Assembly: GCA_017534535.1 (NCBI GenBank)
Contig: JAFXVZ010000023.1
Span: 1 to 32,454 of the forward strand
From: Bacteroidaceae bacterium
GTDB lineage: Bacteria; Bacteroidota; Bacteroidia; Bacteroidales; Bacteroidaceae
Length of the DNA: 32,454 nucleotides
Reading direction: 5' to 3'
The translations under genes and the position numbers were made by a program. Below are positions 17,207 through 26,828 of this stretch, one piece after another. The notes under the pieces are model-generated. The model ran no database searches. It had not been told where the DNA came from and saw only the letters and a program-made list of their open reading frames with translations. Position 1 is the first letter of the stretch. Every line of letters starts with the position of its first letter.

Positions 17207-17842
17207 TTAGTCGTTTACATTATTCTCATTGTTCAAGCTGTCAGCAGGTGCCACCGCCATTTTATCTTCATCCACATAGAAAATGCCTTCTGGCTTGCGG
17301 ATGGTATAAACGGTAAACTGCTGGTTTGACTCGAACCCATGTCCAGTGATGGTTCGATCAATTTGCTCAATACGGATAAATTTGTCGGAATACACTTTCT
17401 GAGTATCCTGATTCCAGAAGAGGAGCTCCGTATTGAACTTCTCGCCCTGCTGGTTCTTAATTTCAACGTGACTACGCAGCTCCCACAGCTTCTTCTTGTC
17501 ATAATAATAAGCGGTGTCAGCTTTGATTTCAGCCATAACGTCGTTGTTTTCATCAAAGTTTTCAAGATAAACACCCTCTTCAAAAGTCCAGCGCGACGGA
17601 TTGAGTTTGTCGAACACCAGCCAGAGGGGGGTAGTGATGCGGTAACGAATGACACCTGAGTCGGATATCAGTGTAGTAACATCACGGGTTTCCAACGCAG
17701 GCAGCGAGTCACGATTGGTGACGGCATCGCCTGTGGGTTTCTTATTACCTGTGCATGCAGAGGAAAAAACAAGCATAACCACTGCCACGAAGACAGTGGT
17801 TATGCAAATAGGTTTATGTATGCGAACTAAAGATAGTTGCAT
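17207..17842 (-). CDS. lptC: LPS transport periplasmic protein LptC, lipoprotein form
   Basis: The 211-residue protein has an N-terminal hydrophobic segment ending VFSSAC, a lipobox with Cys 30; Bacteroidetes LptC proteins are often lipoproteins instead of being anchored by a helix. The rest is a beta-jellyroll-like region with the family pattern: SDSGVIRYRITTPLW, FEEGVYLENFDENNDVMAEIKADTAYYYDKKKLWELRSHV and VYSDKFIRIEQIDRTITGHGFESNQ (quoted here in parts). LptC hands lipopolysaccharide from the inner-membrane transporter LptBFG to the LptA bridge. It sits between the TPR protein (13 bases) and the GldE-like gene (4 bases). KdsB, which supplies activated Kdo for the same lipopolysaccharide, is in another operon of this window. 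Confidence 0.85.
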   Translation of the reverse strand: MQLSLVRIHKPICITTVFVAVVMLVFSSACTGNKKPTGDAVTNRDSLPALETRDVTTLISDSGVIRYRITTPLWLVFDKLNPSRWTFEEGVYLENFDENNDVMAEIKADTAYYYDKKKLWELRSHVEIKNQQGEKFNTELLFWNQDTQKVYSDKFIRIEQIDRTITGHGFESNQQFTVYTIRKPEGIFYVDEDKMAVAPADSLNNENNVND

Positions 17843-17855
17843 AAATCACAACGGG

Positions 17856-19181
17856 TTAGCGAATGGTGGTAGTCTCACCAACCAATCCACCTACTGTTAC
17901 GCGGTCACCCTTCTTCAGACCCTGCATGAACAGGTCTTCTGACTTCGGGAAGTAACGAGAGTAAGTACGGATCAGTTCGTCAGCCTGCTCAGCGCAACTT
18001 GGATCCAAAGTCTTGGCACGCTGCAAGCGATCAACGCATACATAATAAGTGCAAGCATTGAGTGAACGCTCGTCGCTCCAGTTAGGATTAGCTGCATAGA
18101 TCTGAGCCATCAGGATGTGAGGAGCACCCCAGTCATCACGGAAGCTAATAGCCTGCTGAGTATATCTCTTGGCATTGCCCCACTGCTTGATGGTTGACAG
18201 AGAAGCTGCAATAGCGTAAGCGATTTCAGCCTTCTTTGCATTATCTGACTCCAACTGCAGAGCCTCGTCGAAATACTTAACTGCGGTCTCATATTCGCCC
18301 TTCTTGAAGTACATGTAAGCCACACCATTAGCTGCATCAGCAGTAGGGTTGATGCGATACATATAGTCAGAAGCAGTGAAATAAACCTCACTTTCGTTAC
18401 ACTTCATCATGCGCAAGATAGCGATAGTGTTCTTCAGGAAAGCTTCATTGCTCTTGTTCTGTTCAACCTGAGGTCCAAATACGTTCTGCAGTGTCTCGCA
18501 GTCAGCCATACCACTATTAATGAATACAGCCAACACGTTCTCCTTTGCAGCCTCCATGTTTTCCTTAGCCTTGTCGTCCTCAGCAGCAGCGATAGCCTGA
18601 TCTGTCAGGTCAGAAGCCCACAGATAGTCATCCAAGAACTGGTTACTATGAGACTGGTCAGCCTTCATAACTGCCATTGACTCGTTCAGGAAGTTCATAA
18701 TAGTAGAAGCCTTAGTGTTAACACCGTCACCCTGAACAGATTCCTTGAACCACTGATAAGCAATCTTATGATTAGGCTCTGGAGCATAAGTCAGGTAATC
18801 AGCAGCTTTATCTGCCAATGCAGCAGCATCAGACTTTACCTTAGTACCCTTAGCACGGAACTCTGGCAGATACTTTGTACGTAAATCATACATGCCCATC
18901 AGTTCATCAAAATACTTCTGATAGTCTGCTGATCCCTTCTGATTAGTGCTCAGGAAAGAGTGCAGAATGTCAATAATATCGGTGAAAGTGTAATACTTCA
19001 TCGTAGGACATTCTTTAAGTACAGCCTTGGTAGGCTCATAAGCGTCAGCATAGTTCTTCGCTTTCACAGCCTCGTGGCCAATAGAGCTATTAGTGATGCA
19101 CTCCTGGCTCTGAGCGAAAGCAGTGCTGAAACCTCCTGCGAGGAGGGCGATTGCAAGTAAATTCTTAATTTTCATTGCCAT
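17856..19181 (-). CDS. Exported TPR protein of the envelope operon
   Basis: From ATG 19181 (MAMKIKNLL) the protein has 441 residues, with a signal peptide ending FSTAFAQ. A TTG or ATG further up at 19244 would add 21 residues before the signal peptide and is unlikely. ATG 19175 is also possible. The chain is mostly alpha-helical, with tetratricopeptide repeats clearest at YMYFKKGEYETAVKYFDEAL and the following two helical pairs. The end reads GDRVTVGGLVGETTTIR. TPR proteins are adaptor scaffolds; the location in the periplasm and the neighbours (outer-membrane barrel upstream, LptC downstream) suggest a role in envelope assembly. The exact function is not known to me. Confidence 0.82.
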   Translation of the reverse strand: MAMKIKNLLAIALLAGGFSTAFAQSQECITNSSIGHEAVKAKNYADAYEPTKAVLKECPTMKYYTFTDIIDILHSFLSTNQKGSADYQKYFDELMGMYDLRTKYLPEFRAKGTKVKSDAAALADKAADYLTYAPEPNHKIAYQWFKESVQGDGVNTKASTIMNFLNESMAVMKADQSHSNQFLDDYLWASDLTDQAIAAAEDDKAKENMEAAKENVLAVFINSGMADCETLQNVFGPQVEQNKSNEAFLKNTIAILRMMKCNESEVYFTASDYMYRINPTADAANGVAYMYFKKGEYETAVKYFDEALQLESDNAKKAEIAYAIAASLSTIKQWGNAKRYTQQAISFRDDWGAPHILMAQIYAANPNWSDERSLNACTYYVCVDRLQRAKTLDPSCAEQADELIRTYSRYFPKSEDLFMQGLKKGDRVTVGGLVGETTTIR

Positions 19182-19232
19182 TAAATTTAAAGTGTTATTA
19201 TTAAATTTTATTATCTCCAAACTAATTAATCC

Positions 19233-19261
19233 TTCATAATTCATTGTTCATCAGTTCACCC
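19233..19261. repeat. Heptamer quasi-tandem repeat, four copies
   Basis: TTCATAA, TTCATTG, TTCATCAG and TTCACCC run head to tail across the end of the barrel-protein gene. The array contains its stop codon (19251-19253), as the array at 4379-4408 contains the PBP1A stop. Confidence 0.6.
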
Positions 19262-20528
19262 TCGTCTTGTAGAACCAACGCTCATTGAACGTAATACCAA
19301 TGTTAATTCTCAATTGGTTCTCGTTGACGAAATTGGTAGTCAAACCATTCACTCTGGCATATTGTGCCGAAACGTTGACGTAAGAGCGGCCTCTAACTGG
19401 TACAGAAAAACCAGCAGAAATGCCCCACTCCGTCGATGCCCTCTTGCCGTCAAGTTTATAATAAGGGGCATTAAAATAAGCTCCACCCCTATACTTGATT
19501 CTCATCAAGAGGTTCCTCGACAACGGATCTGGCTGATATTCAGCACCTGCTGCCACCTTGAACCTGTCAACGAACGTATTGTCATTACCCATAAAAGAAA
19601 CCTTGCTCCATTGCTGATAAGTGATGTCCAATCCAGCCGTCAGGCGTCCGTCATAGATAAATGCTCCACCCACTCCCAAGCTCATCGGAATGCCGCTCTT
19701 GACATCCAAATCGGTTTCTGTAATCGCCAAAGCCGATGTGTTTCCAGTCACTATAGCTGTGGAAAGTCCCACAAGTTCTTGGGTGTAGGTTGTATTAGTT
19801 AAATTATATCCTGGCGAAAATACTGCACCAAATGTGGCAAAATGTTTCTTGCCAAACTGGTAGGAGTATTGTGCACCAATATCAAATTTCACACTATTGA
19901 TGCCTACATGGTCACGCTTACTAACACCATACGCCTCAGTGTCGTAAGGAAAACTCAGCATCATAGCATGGTCAATGTCACCCCAAAGATAAGAAATATT
20001 TGCACCAATTGAAAATTTTTGGGTAATTTTATATGCTAAACCCACATAAGCTTGGTGCAAACCACCCTCTCCGAAGTAATTTGTGACGTAAGCCTTCTCT
20101 TTTTCCAGCGGATTATACGACTCATTTTGCATGTCATACCCCACATTGGAATAAGGCAAAAGGCCAAGACTCATACCAAAATCCCTGCCCACACGAAAGT
20201 GCATAGACAGATAGTCAAGGCTTGTATTCTTAGCATTTGTCTTGTTTGTGCCATTGTCAAAATTGGTATTCTGCAAAGACATACCAGCCTCAAAGACAAA
20301 AGTCAATGAGTCAATGGCTGTATATGAGGCAGGATTGGCAAAGTTAGTATGCGTCTTGTCACGCAAACCATATGCTATACCACCCATAGCCCTGCTGTTA
20401 CTTGCCCCTTGGTCTGCCATCTGGCCGTATCCGTAACGGCTATAAGGCGAATTTGTGTTGTTTTGCGCAAAACAAACTCCTACAACCAGGAAAAGCATCA
20501 GCATCAAAAGCGCTTGTCTATATCTCAT
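19251..20528 (-). CDS. Outer-membrane beta-barrel protein, FadL/porin-like
   Basis: The 425-residue protein has a signal peptide (MRYRQALLMLMLFLVVGVCFAQ). A conserved start to the mature part follows, NSPYSRYGYGQ and SRAMGGIAYGLRDKTHTNFANPASY, which is typical of Bacteroidetes FadL-like barrels (compare NPASL/NPAS in that family). Many alternating hydrophobic beta-strands follow. The last strand, NQLRINIGITFNERWF, ends in aromatic residues followed by a short basic tail. It is expected to be an outer-membrane channel or transport protein; the cargo is unknown. It is the first gene of the envelope run, with a -7 box upstream and 69 bases to the TPR gene. Confidence 0.82.
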   Translation of the reverse strand: MRYRQALLMLMLFLVVGVCFAQNNTNSPYSRYGYGQMADQGASNSRAMGGIAYGLRDKTHTNFANPASYTAIDSLTFVFEAGMSLQNTNFDNGTNKTNAKNTSLDYLSMHFRVGRDFGMSLGLLPYSNVGYDMQNESYNPLEKEKAYVTNYFGEGGLHQAYVGLAYKITQKFSIGANISYLWGDIDHAMMLSFPYDTEAYGVSKRDHVGINSVKFDIGAQYSYQFGKKHFATFGAVFSPGYNLTNTTYTQELVGLSTAIVTGNTSALAITETDLDVKSGIPMSLGVGGAFIYDGRLTAGLDITYQQWSKVSFMGNDNTFVDRFKVAAGAEYQPDPLSRNLLMRIKYRGGAYFNAPYYKLDGKRASTEWGISAGFSVPVRGRSYVNVSAQYARVNGLTTNFVNENQLRINIGITFNERWFYKTRVN

Positions 20529-20558
20529 TTTCTAATCTAAAATTCGTACACTATTCAG

Positions 20559-20566
20559 CAAAAGTA
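20559..20566 (-). promoter_or_regulatory. Bacteroidetes -7 box for the envelope operon
   Basis: The minus strand reads TACTTTTG, a full TAnnTTTG match 30 bases before the barrel-protein start. It would drive barrel, TPR, LptC and GldE-like genes. Confidence 0.55.
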
Positions 20567-20661
20567 GTAATTCGTCTGCAAAGATGCAACTTTTATTTCA
20601 TGTATCAAAAGTTTTTTGCCCTTAATGCCGTTAAAAAAACAAAAGTGAGAATAAAATTGCT

Positions 20662-20669
20662 TATCTTTG
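20662..20669 (+). promoter_or_regulatory. Bacteroidetes -7 box for the DUF4105 gene
   Basis: TATCTTTG ends seven bases before the ATG at 20677. With the usual spacing of the start point, the mRNA would have almost no leader. Confidence 0.6.
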
Positions 20670-20676
20670 CACCCGA

Positions 20677-21909
20677 ATGAGACGATTTGTACTAAAATAT
20701 GGCTTCTTATTATTGACTCTAATTTGTCAACTAAATATATCTGCACAACTCCGTGGGGCGACCTTGGTGTTGCCAACTGACTCATTAGATACTTGGCAGG
20801 TGAGTCTCATCACTTGTGGACCTGGTGTGGAGGTTTATAATCAGTTTGGACATTCCGCCATTCGTATGAAGAACGAAGCTTACGACATTGACCTTATATA
20901 TAATTATGGTATATTTAGCTTTAATACTCCTAATTTTGCCTTACGGTTTACCTTAGGGCAAACAGATTACCTGTTAGGCATCCAAGGCTACCAGGATTTT
21001 GTGGACTGGTATGCCTATAGCAAGCGAGATGTGCGAGAGCAGGTGCTGAACCTCAGCGTAGAAGAAAAGAATACCCTAATTGGATTGCTAAACGAGAACT
21101 ACAAGCCACAAAACAGGATGTATCGCTATAATTATTTCTACGACAACTGTGCCACTCGTCCCAGAGACTTAATAGAGAAGTGCTTGCAGGGGGAATTGAA
21201 GTATCAGGACGATATGCAAACCATAGAGACTGGTCAGTCTTTCCGAAGCATCGTGCACGAGTTTACCTCTAACAATTCCTGGTCTCAATTTGGTATCGAC
21301 CTTTGCCTGGGTAGTGAGGCCGACAAGCCCATATCCCGCAGGATGATGATGTTTATACCTTTGTATTTGGAAGAGTTTTTCGCTTCAGCCGTTATACTTC
21401 CCAATGAAAAAAAATCTTTACCTTTAGTAGCTCAGAATCATTCTTTGGTGGTTATTCCTGAAGCCGATAAGGTTCGCCAAGATACACCATTGACTCCTTT
21501 CCGTTGTGCTACGTTCCTATTCATTATGACAACCATTCTCACCATCTACGGAATACGTTCTCGCAAAAGTTTGTGGGGTTTCGACCTCATCTTGTTCTTT
21601 ACGGCTGGTGTTGCGGGCTGTATCATCACTTTCTTAACATTGTTCTCAGAACATCCCACAGTGAGTCCCAACTATCTATTGTTACTCTTCCATCCTCTAC
21701 ACCTATTATTATTACCTTGGTTCATCAGTAAGGTAAAAAAGATACAGAAGAGTCATTATCTGATTGTATTAACGATGGAATTAACATTATTTATCATTTG
21801 TTGGGTGCTTATTCCACAAAAATTTCCACTTGCCGTACTGCCTTTGGCATTGTGTTTGTTGGAACGTTCAGCAAGCAATTGGTTATTATCATATTCCCAT
21901 AAACGATGA
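20677..21909 (+). CDS. DUF4105 (Lnb N-terminal periplasmic-like) membrane protein
   Basis: The 410-residue protein has a signal peptide or first helix (residues 3-22). A DUF4105 domain follows, recognisable from the family pair YNQFGHSAIRM (His 59) and YNYFYDNCATRPRDLI (Cys 158), which look like a papain-like or NlpC-like Cys-His active site. The second half (from about residue 275) has about five hydrophobic helices with short loops, ending in a basic cytoplasmic tail. The same domain occurs in the N-terminal part of the lacto-N-biosidase chaperone/membrane protein family (Lnb N-terminal). The real substrate is not known to me. The stop overlaps the next start by four bases (ATGA type), so the two products are made together. 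Confidence 0.82.
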   Translation: MRRFVLKYGFLLLTLICQLNISAQLRGATLVLPTDSLDTWQVSLITCGPGVEVYNQFGHSAIRMKNEAYDIDLIYNYGIFSFNTPNFALRFTLGQTDYLLGIQGYQDFVDWYAYSKRDVREQVLNLSVEEKNTLIGLLNENYKPQNRMYRYNYFYDNCATRPRDLIEKCLQGELKYQDDMQTIETGQSFRSIVHEFTSNNSWSQFGIDLCLGSEADKPISRRMMMFIPLYLEEFFASAVILPNEKKSLPLVAQNHSLVVIPEADKVRQDTPLTPFRCATFLFIMTTILTIYGIRSRKSLWGFDLILFFTAGVAGCIITFLTLFSEHPTVSPNYLLLLFHPLHLLLLPWFISKVKKIQKSHYLIVLTMELTLFIICWVLIPQKFPLAVLPLALCLLERSASNWLLSYSHKR

Positions 21910-23390
21910 AAAAAGAACTATTGGCATCCATATTAGTCCTGACAATAGGAGGTTGGCACCAGCAAGAGGTGTCTGCTCAGCCACGTTTGGTGGTGTCGCT
22001 CACTATCGATCAGTTGCGTACAGACTATATGGAGGAGTTTACTCCGTATTATGGGCAACATGGATTCAAGCGTCTGCTCCGAGACGGGAAGGTCTATCAG
22101 CAAGTACAGTTCTCCTTCCATGCTAAAGACAGGGCATCTGCTATGGCTGCTATTTACACTGGTACTACTCCTTCGCTGAATGGTATTGTAGGCCACGAAT
22201 GGCTTGACAGAGAAACCGGTAGGCCTCGCAATTGCGTGGATGATCCTGCCTTTATGGGCAATAATACCAATGAGAATGGCTCTGCCAACCAAATGCTTAC
22301 CTCTACCCTGCCCGATGAGCTGAAGATTGCCACACAAGGAGAGGCTTTAGTATATGCTATAGCCCCTACCCGCGATGCTGCAATCATCTCAGCCGGGCAT
22401 AGCGCCAACGGAGCTTTTTGGATTAACCCAGAGACGGGAAAATGGTGCAGCACAACCTATTATAAAGATTTCCCTGCTTGGCTAAACGACTTCAATGCTC
22501 AGCAAGGCCCCGACCTACGGGTAAAGGACAAAGACAAGTTGAATCGCTATCGTCGCTTGGTCACTACCCCAACAGTAAATGACGAGGTGAATAGATTGAC
22601 GGAAGAATTGTTAACGAAGAGTGATATCAATAAGGACGATGTGACAGACTTCCTCTCACTCACTTATTACGCAGGCACTTACCAACATCAACCTCTACAA
22701 ACGGTTGAGCATGAAATGCAAACTGTTTATATGGGCATTGATCATTGCATCGAACAGTTATTGGATATGTTGGAACGTAAGGTGGGTATGAGTCATGTAT
22801 TGCTGTGCATTAGTTCTACTGGCTTTACAGACCCTGTCTATAGCGACCTTTCGCCCTATAACATTCCAGCTGGGGAGTTTTACCTGAATCGTTGTGCCAC
22901 TTTGTTGAATATGTTCCTCATGGCCACCTTCGGTGAAGGGGGATATGTGGAGCATTACTATGACCAACAAATTTTCCTCAATCACAAACTGATAGCGGAC
23001 AAGCACCTTGATATGGCTGATCTACAGCAAAAGGGCTCTGAGTTCTTGATGCAGTTTAGTGGGGTAAATGAAGTTTATTCTGCCAATCGTCTATTGTTGG
23101 CTCCTTATACAGAACGTACTGAACGCAGTCGTAATGGCTATCATCGCAAACGCTCTGGAGACCTGGTAATTGAGGTGCTTCCAGGATGGCAAATCATAGA
23201 TGAGCAGAAGGCTGAGAAACAAGTAGTAAGCGTTGCAGAACCACCTACACCCTTTATCATCCTGCACCCCACTTTTAAGGCTGAGACTATCGCCATTCCT
23301 GTGGTGGCAGAACGTATCGCACCAACCATCGCAAACGCCATCCACATTCGTGCCCCCAATGGATGTTCGCTATTGCCTTTCACCGAATAA
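21906..23390 (+). CDS. PafA-like alkaline phosphatase superfamily protein, probably inactive
   Basis: The 494-residue protein has a signal peptide (MKKELLASIL to VSAQ). A fold typical of PafA/nucleotide pyrophosphatase-like enzymes follows: PRLVVSLTIDQLRTDYMEEF (metal Asp 35), AAIYTGTTPSLNGIVGHEWL, DELKIATQGEALVYAIAPTRDAAIISAGH (in parts) and FWINPETGKWC. The later metal ligands are missing. Where active members have STDYVGH this reads LTYYAGTYQH, and where they have TADHG it reads ISSTGFTD. The nucleophile segment DRASAMAAIYTG also lacks an obvious T-PGH pattern. I therefore expect a binding or structural role and not phosphatase activity. It overlaps the DUF4105 gene by four bases, so the pair probably acts together in the periplasm. 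Confidence 0.82.
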   Translation: MKKELLASILVLTIGGWHQQEVSAQPRLVVSLTIDQLRTDYMEEFTPYYGQHGFKRLLRDGKVYQQVQFSFHAKDRASAMAAIYTGTTPSLNGIVGHEWLDRETGRPRNCVDDPAFMGNNTNENGSANQMLTSTLPDELKIATQGEALVYAIAPTRDAAIISAGHSANGAFWINPETGKWCSTTYYKDFPAWLNDFNAQQGPDLRVKDKDKLNRYRRLVTTPTVNDEVNRLTEELLTKSDINKDDVTDFLSLTYYAGTYQHQPLQTVEHEMQTVYMGIDHCIEQLLDMLERKVGMSHVLLCISSTGFTDPVYSDLSPYNIPAGEFYLNRCATLLNMFLMATFGEGGYVEHYYDQQIFLNHKLIADKHLDMADLQQKGSEFLMQFSGVNEVYSANRLLLAPYTERTERSRNGYHRKRSGDLVIEVLPGWQIIDEQKAEKQVVSVAEPPTPFIILHPTFKAETIAIPVVAERIAPTIANAIHIRAPNGCSLLPFTE

Positions 23391-23391
23391 G

Positions 23392-23410
23392 CTATTTTTT
23401 TCAAAAATAG
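23392..23410. other. AT-rich hairpin between the phosphatase-like gene and secA
   Basis: CTATTTTT and AAAAATAG form an eight-base-pair stem with a three-base loop, right after the stop at 23390 and 24 bases before the secA -7 box. It could be a weak terminator or simply chance in AT-rich DNA. Confidence 0.4.
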
Positions 23411-23433
23411 GCTAATAAGTCAGTAAAAAAGTG

Positions 23434-23441
23434 TAACTTTG
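23434..23441 (+). promoter_or_regulatory. Bacteroidetes -7 box for secA
   Basis: TAACTTTG matches the consensus and leaves a leader of about 52 bases before the secA ATG at 23499. No clear -33 box is seen. Confidence 0.6.
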
Positions 23442-23498
23442 CAACCCGTATGGGCAAAGTACGCATTTATATCAACGAAATAATAAAAAGTTAACATA

Positions 23499-26400
23499 AT
23501 GGGATTTAATGATTTTTTGACCAAAATCTTCGGCAATAAGTCGCAGAAGGACATGAGGGAAATCAAACCTTGGATTGACAAAATTAAGGCTGCCTCACCA
23601 GAGATTGAACAGCTTGACAACGATGCACTGCGTGCTAAGACACACGAAATCAGGCGTTACATCCAGGACTCTGCCATAGAGAAACGTGCGAAGATTGACG
23701 AGCTAAAAGCTAAAATTGAAGTTACTGAACTGGAAGACCGTGAACCTATCTTCTCACAAATCGACAAGATAGAGAAGGAAATTTTAGAGCTCTTTGAGGA
23801 GAAGCTTAACGAGGTGTTGCCTCAAGTGTTTGCTATCGTAAAGGAAACTGCCAAGCGTTTCTCTGAAAAAGAGGAGATTGTAGTTACTGCCACCGACTTC
23901 GACCGTGATTTGGCAGCTACGCATGATTTTGTACGCATTGAAGATGACAAAGCAATATATCAGAACCACTGGATTGCTGGTGGTAACGAGGTGACTTGGA
24001 ATATGGTACACTATGACGTACAGCTTATCGGTGGCGTGGTATTGCATCAAGGTAAGATTGCTGAGATGGCAACAGGTGAAGGTAAGACCCTGGTAGCTAC
24101 CCTACCTGTATTCCTCAATGCCCTGACCGGTAATGGTGTACATGTGGTGACAGTGAATGATTATCTGGCAAAGCGAGATGCCGAGTGGATGGGTCCGCTT
24201 TATATGTTCCACGGCTTGAGCGTGGATTGTATCGACAAACACCAGCCTAACTCGCCAGCTCGTCGCAATGCCTATATGGCCGATATCACTTTCGGCACAA
24301 ATAACGAGTTTGGTTTCGATTATCTGCGTGATAATATGGCCACCCGTCCACAAGACCTGGTGCAGCGCAAGCACAACTACGCCATTGTCGATGAGGTTGA
24401 CTCTGTGTTGATTGACGATGCACGTACCCCTCTGATTATCTCTGGTCCTATTCCTCAGAATGCAGACACTAAGTTGTTCGAGGACTTTCGCCCTTATGTA
24501 GAACGTTTGGTGGCAAAGCAGCGTGACCTGGCTACAAAATACTTGGCAGAAGCTCGTAAGCTGATTTATTCGGAAGACAAGAAAGAGGTGGAGGATGGTT
24601 TCCTGGCCCTCTATCGAAGCCACAAGGCATTGCCCAAAAACAAACCTTTGATCAAGTTCCTAAGTGAACAAGGCATCAAGACGGGTATGCTGGCTACTGA
24701 GGAAATCTATATGGAGCAGAACATGAAGCGTATGCACGAGGTAACAGATCCTCTGTACTTCGTCATCGATGAGAAACTCAAAAGCGTAGAACTTACCGAT
24801 AAAGGTTTTGAGGAACTGAGTAGCTACACTTCTGAGCCAGATTTCTTCGTCTTGCCCGATATCGTTACTCAATTGGCTGAACTGGAAAATGACAAGAGCC
24901 TGAATGACGAGGAGCGTCTAAACAAGAAAGATGAGATGTTGAACATCTACTCTACAAAGGCAGAGCGAGTGCACACCTTGATTCAGTTGCTGAAAGCATA
25001 CACCATGTTTGAGATTGACGTGGATTATGTGGTGCTTAACGGCGAGGTGAAGATTGTGGATGAGCAGACAGGTCGTATCATGGAAGGCCGGCGCTGGTCT
25101 GACGGATTGCACCAAGCAGTAGAATCCAAGGAACGTGTGAAGATTGAAGGCGCTACGCAGACTTTCGCAACTATTACCTTGCAGAACTACTTCCGTATGT
25201 ATCACAAGTTGGCAGGTATGACTGGTACAGCAGAAACAGAGGAAGGCGAGTTCTGGGATATCTACAAACTGGAGGTAGTGGTAATCCCCACCAACCGCCC
25301 TGTTATCCGTAAGGATTTGAATGATCGCGTTTATAAGACGAAACGTGAAAAATATAAGGCTGTTATCGAAGAAATCGAGTATATGGTCAGCCAAGGTCGC
25401 CCAGTATTGGTGGGTACCACCTCTGTAGAAATCTCAGAGACCTTGAGTCGTATGTTGGCTATGCGAAAGATTAAGCACAACGTTCTAAATGCTAAGCTAC
25501 ACCAACGCGAGGCTGAGATTGTGGCTCAGGCAGGTCAAACCAGCATCGTTACCATTGCTACCAACATGGCGGGTCGTGGTACCGATATTAAGCTAAGTCC
25601 TGAAGTGCGTGAGGCTGGTGGTTTAGCTATCATTGGTACAGAGCGCCATGAGTCACGTCGTGTAGACCGTCAGTTGCGAGGCCGTTCAGGTCGTCAGGGT
25701 GACCCAGGCTCATCTGTGTTCTTCGTATCTTTGGAAGACGACCTGATGCGTAAGTTTGCTTCCGAAAAGGTAGCTCGACTTATGGACCGCATGGGTTTCA
25801 AGGAAGGTGAGGTGCTGGAGCATAGCCTTATAACCCGTTCTATCGAGAATGCACAGAAGAAGGTGGAAGAGAACAACTTCGGCATCCGTAAGCACTTGCT
25901 TGATTACGATGATGTAATGAACAAACAGCGAACGGTTATTTATGAAAAGCGTCGTCACGCCTTGATGGGTGAACGTATTGGCATGGATATCGCCAATATG
26001 ATTTGGGAACGTTGCGTAAATGCTACCCAATTGGCAACATACGACGACTGTAAGATGGAGATTCTCAAAACATTCGCATTGGAGACACCGTTTAGCGAGG
26101 AAGACTTCATGAACAAGAACAAGGAAGATCTGGCAGGCATGATTTTCGATAATGCAATGCTTCACTTCAAGCAACGCACCGACCATATGGCTGAAATTGC
26201 CAATCCTGTCATCAAGCAGGTTTATGAAACACAGGGACAGATGTACGAAAACATTCTGATTCCTATTACCGATGGCCGTAAGGTATATAACATCTCTTGT
26301 AACCTTAAAGAGGCTTACGAGACTGAGTGCAAGACCATTGTAAAGCAGTTTGAGAAGTCTATCCTGTTGCATGTGATTGATGAGGAGTGGAAAGAAAATC

Positions 26401-26810
26401 TGCGTAGTCTTGACGAACTGCGTAACTCTGTACAGAATGCCCGATATGAGCAGAAGGATCCTTTGGTACTCTACAAGCTCGATTCTGCCAAGTTGTTCGA
26501 CGATATGGTGGAAGTCATCAACAACGACACCATATCTATATTAATGCGTGGACAAATACCTCTCCAGGAGCCTCAGGAAGTTCGTCAAGCTGCTCCTGAG
26601 ATGCGACAAGACACCAGCCAGTTGCGTGAGAACAAGCACGAAGCGCCTGCTGCTACTGGTGGTGACCCAGCTCAGCAGGCAGCTGCAGCACGTGACACTC
26701 GTGAGCAACAAAGAACTCCATATAAGGCTCCGAAGACTGTGGGTCGCAATGACCCATGTCCTTGTGGAAGCGGCAAGAAGTTCAAAAATTGTCACGGAAG
26801 GGGTCTTTGA
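23499..26810 (+). CDS. secA: Preprotein translocase ATPase SecA
   Basis: SecA drives protein export through SecYEG by ATP hydrolysis at the inner membrane. The 1,103-residue product has the Walker A motif MATGEGKT (GEGKT at 193-197), the DEAD-like DEVDS (298-302), [64 protein letters not shown] and [13 protein letters not shown] Gln/Ala-rich linker leads to a C-terminal zinc-binding tail, [14 protein letters not shown]. It is about 200 residues longer than E. coli SecA, as usual for Bacteroidetes, which carry extra helical insertions near residues 330-470. All motor motifs are intact. The DUF6340-like lipoprotein follows after 18 bases and may be co-transcribed. Confidence 0.98.
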   Translation: MGFNDFLTKIFGNKSQKDMREIKPWIDKIKAASPEIEQLDNDALRAKTHEIRRYIQDSAIEKRAKIDELKAKIEVTELEDREPIFSQIDKIEKEILELFEEKLNEVLPQVFAIVKETAKRFSEKEEIVVTATDFDRDLAATHDFVRIEDDKAIYQNHWIAGGNEVTWNMVHYDVQLIGGVVLHQGKIAEMATGEGKTLVATLPVFLNALTGNGVHVVTVNDYLAKRDAEWMGPLYMFHGLSVDCIDKHQPNSPARRNAYMADITFGTNNEFGFDYLRDNMATRPQDLVQRKHNYAIVDEVDSVLIDDARTPLIISGPIPQNADTKLFEDFRPYVERLVAKQRDLATKYLAEARKLIYSEDKKEVEDGFLALYRSHKALPKNKPLIKFLSEQGIKTGMLATEEIYMEQNMKRMHEVTDPLYFVIDEKLKSVELTDKGFEELSSYTSEPDFFVLPDIVTQLAELENDKSLNDEERLNKKDEMLNIYSTKAERVHTLIQLLKAYTMFEIDVDYVVLNGEVKIVDEQTGRIMEGRRWSDGLHQAVESKERVKIEGATQTFATITLQNYFRMYHKLAGMTGTAETEEGEFWDIYKLEVVVIPTNRPVIRKDLNDRVYKTKREKYKAVIEEIEYMVSQGRPVLVGTTSVEISETLSRMLAMRKIKHNVLNAKLHQREAEIVAQAGQTSIVTIATNMAGRGTDIKLSPEVREAGGLAIIGTERHESRRVDRQLRGRSGRQGDPGSSVFFVSLEDDLMRKFASEKVARLMDRMGFKEGEVLEHSLITRSIENAQKKVEENNFGIRKHLLDYDDVMNKQRTVIYEKRRHALMGERIGMDIANMIWERCVNATQLATYDDCKMEILKTFALETPFSEEDFMNKNKEDLAGMIFDNAMLHFKQRTDHMAEIANPVIKQVYETQGQMYENILIPITDGRKVYNISCNLKEAYETECKTIVKQFEKSILLHVIDEEWKENLRSLDELRNSVQNARYEQKDPLVLYKLDSAKLFDDMVEVINNDTISILMRGQIPLQEPQEVRQAAPEMRQDTSQLRENKHEAPAATGGDPAQQAAAARDTREQQRTPYKAPKTVGRNDPCPCGSGKKFKNCHGRGL

Positions 26811-26828
26811 CCATAAAAAGGTACCACT

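Noticed and set aside
25710-26372. A 220-codon open frame on the minus strand
   Set aside because: It is antisense to secA, whose motifs confirm the plus-strand frame.
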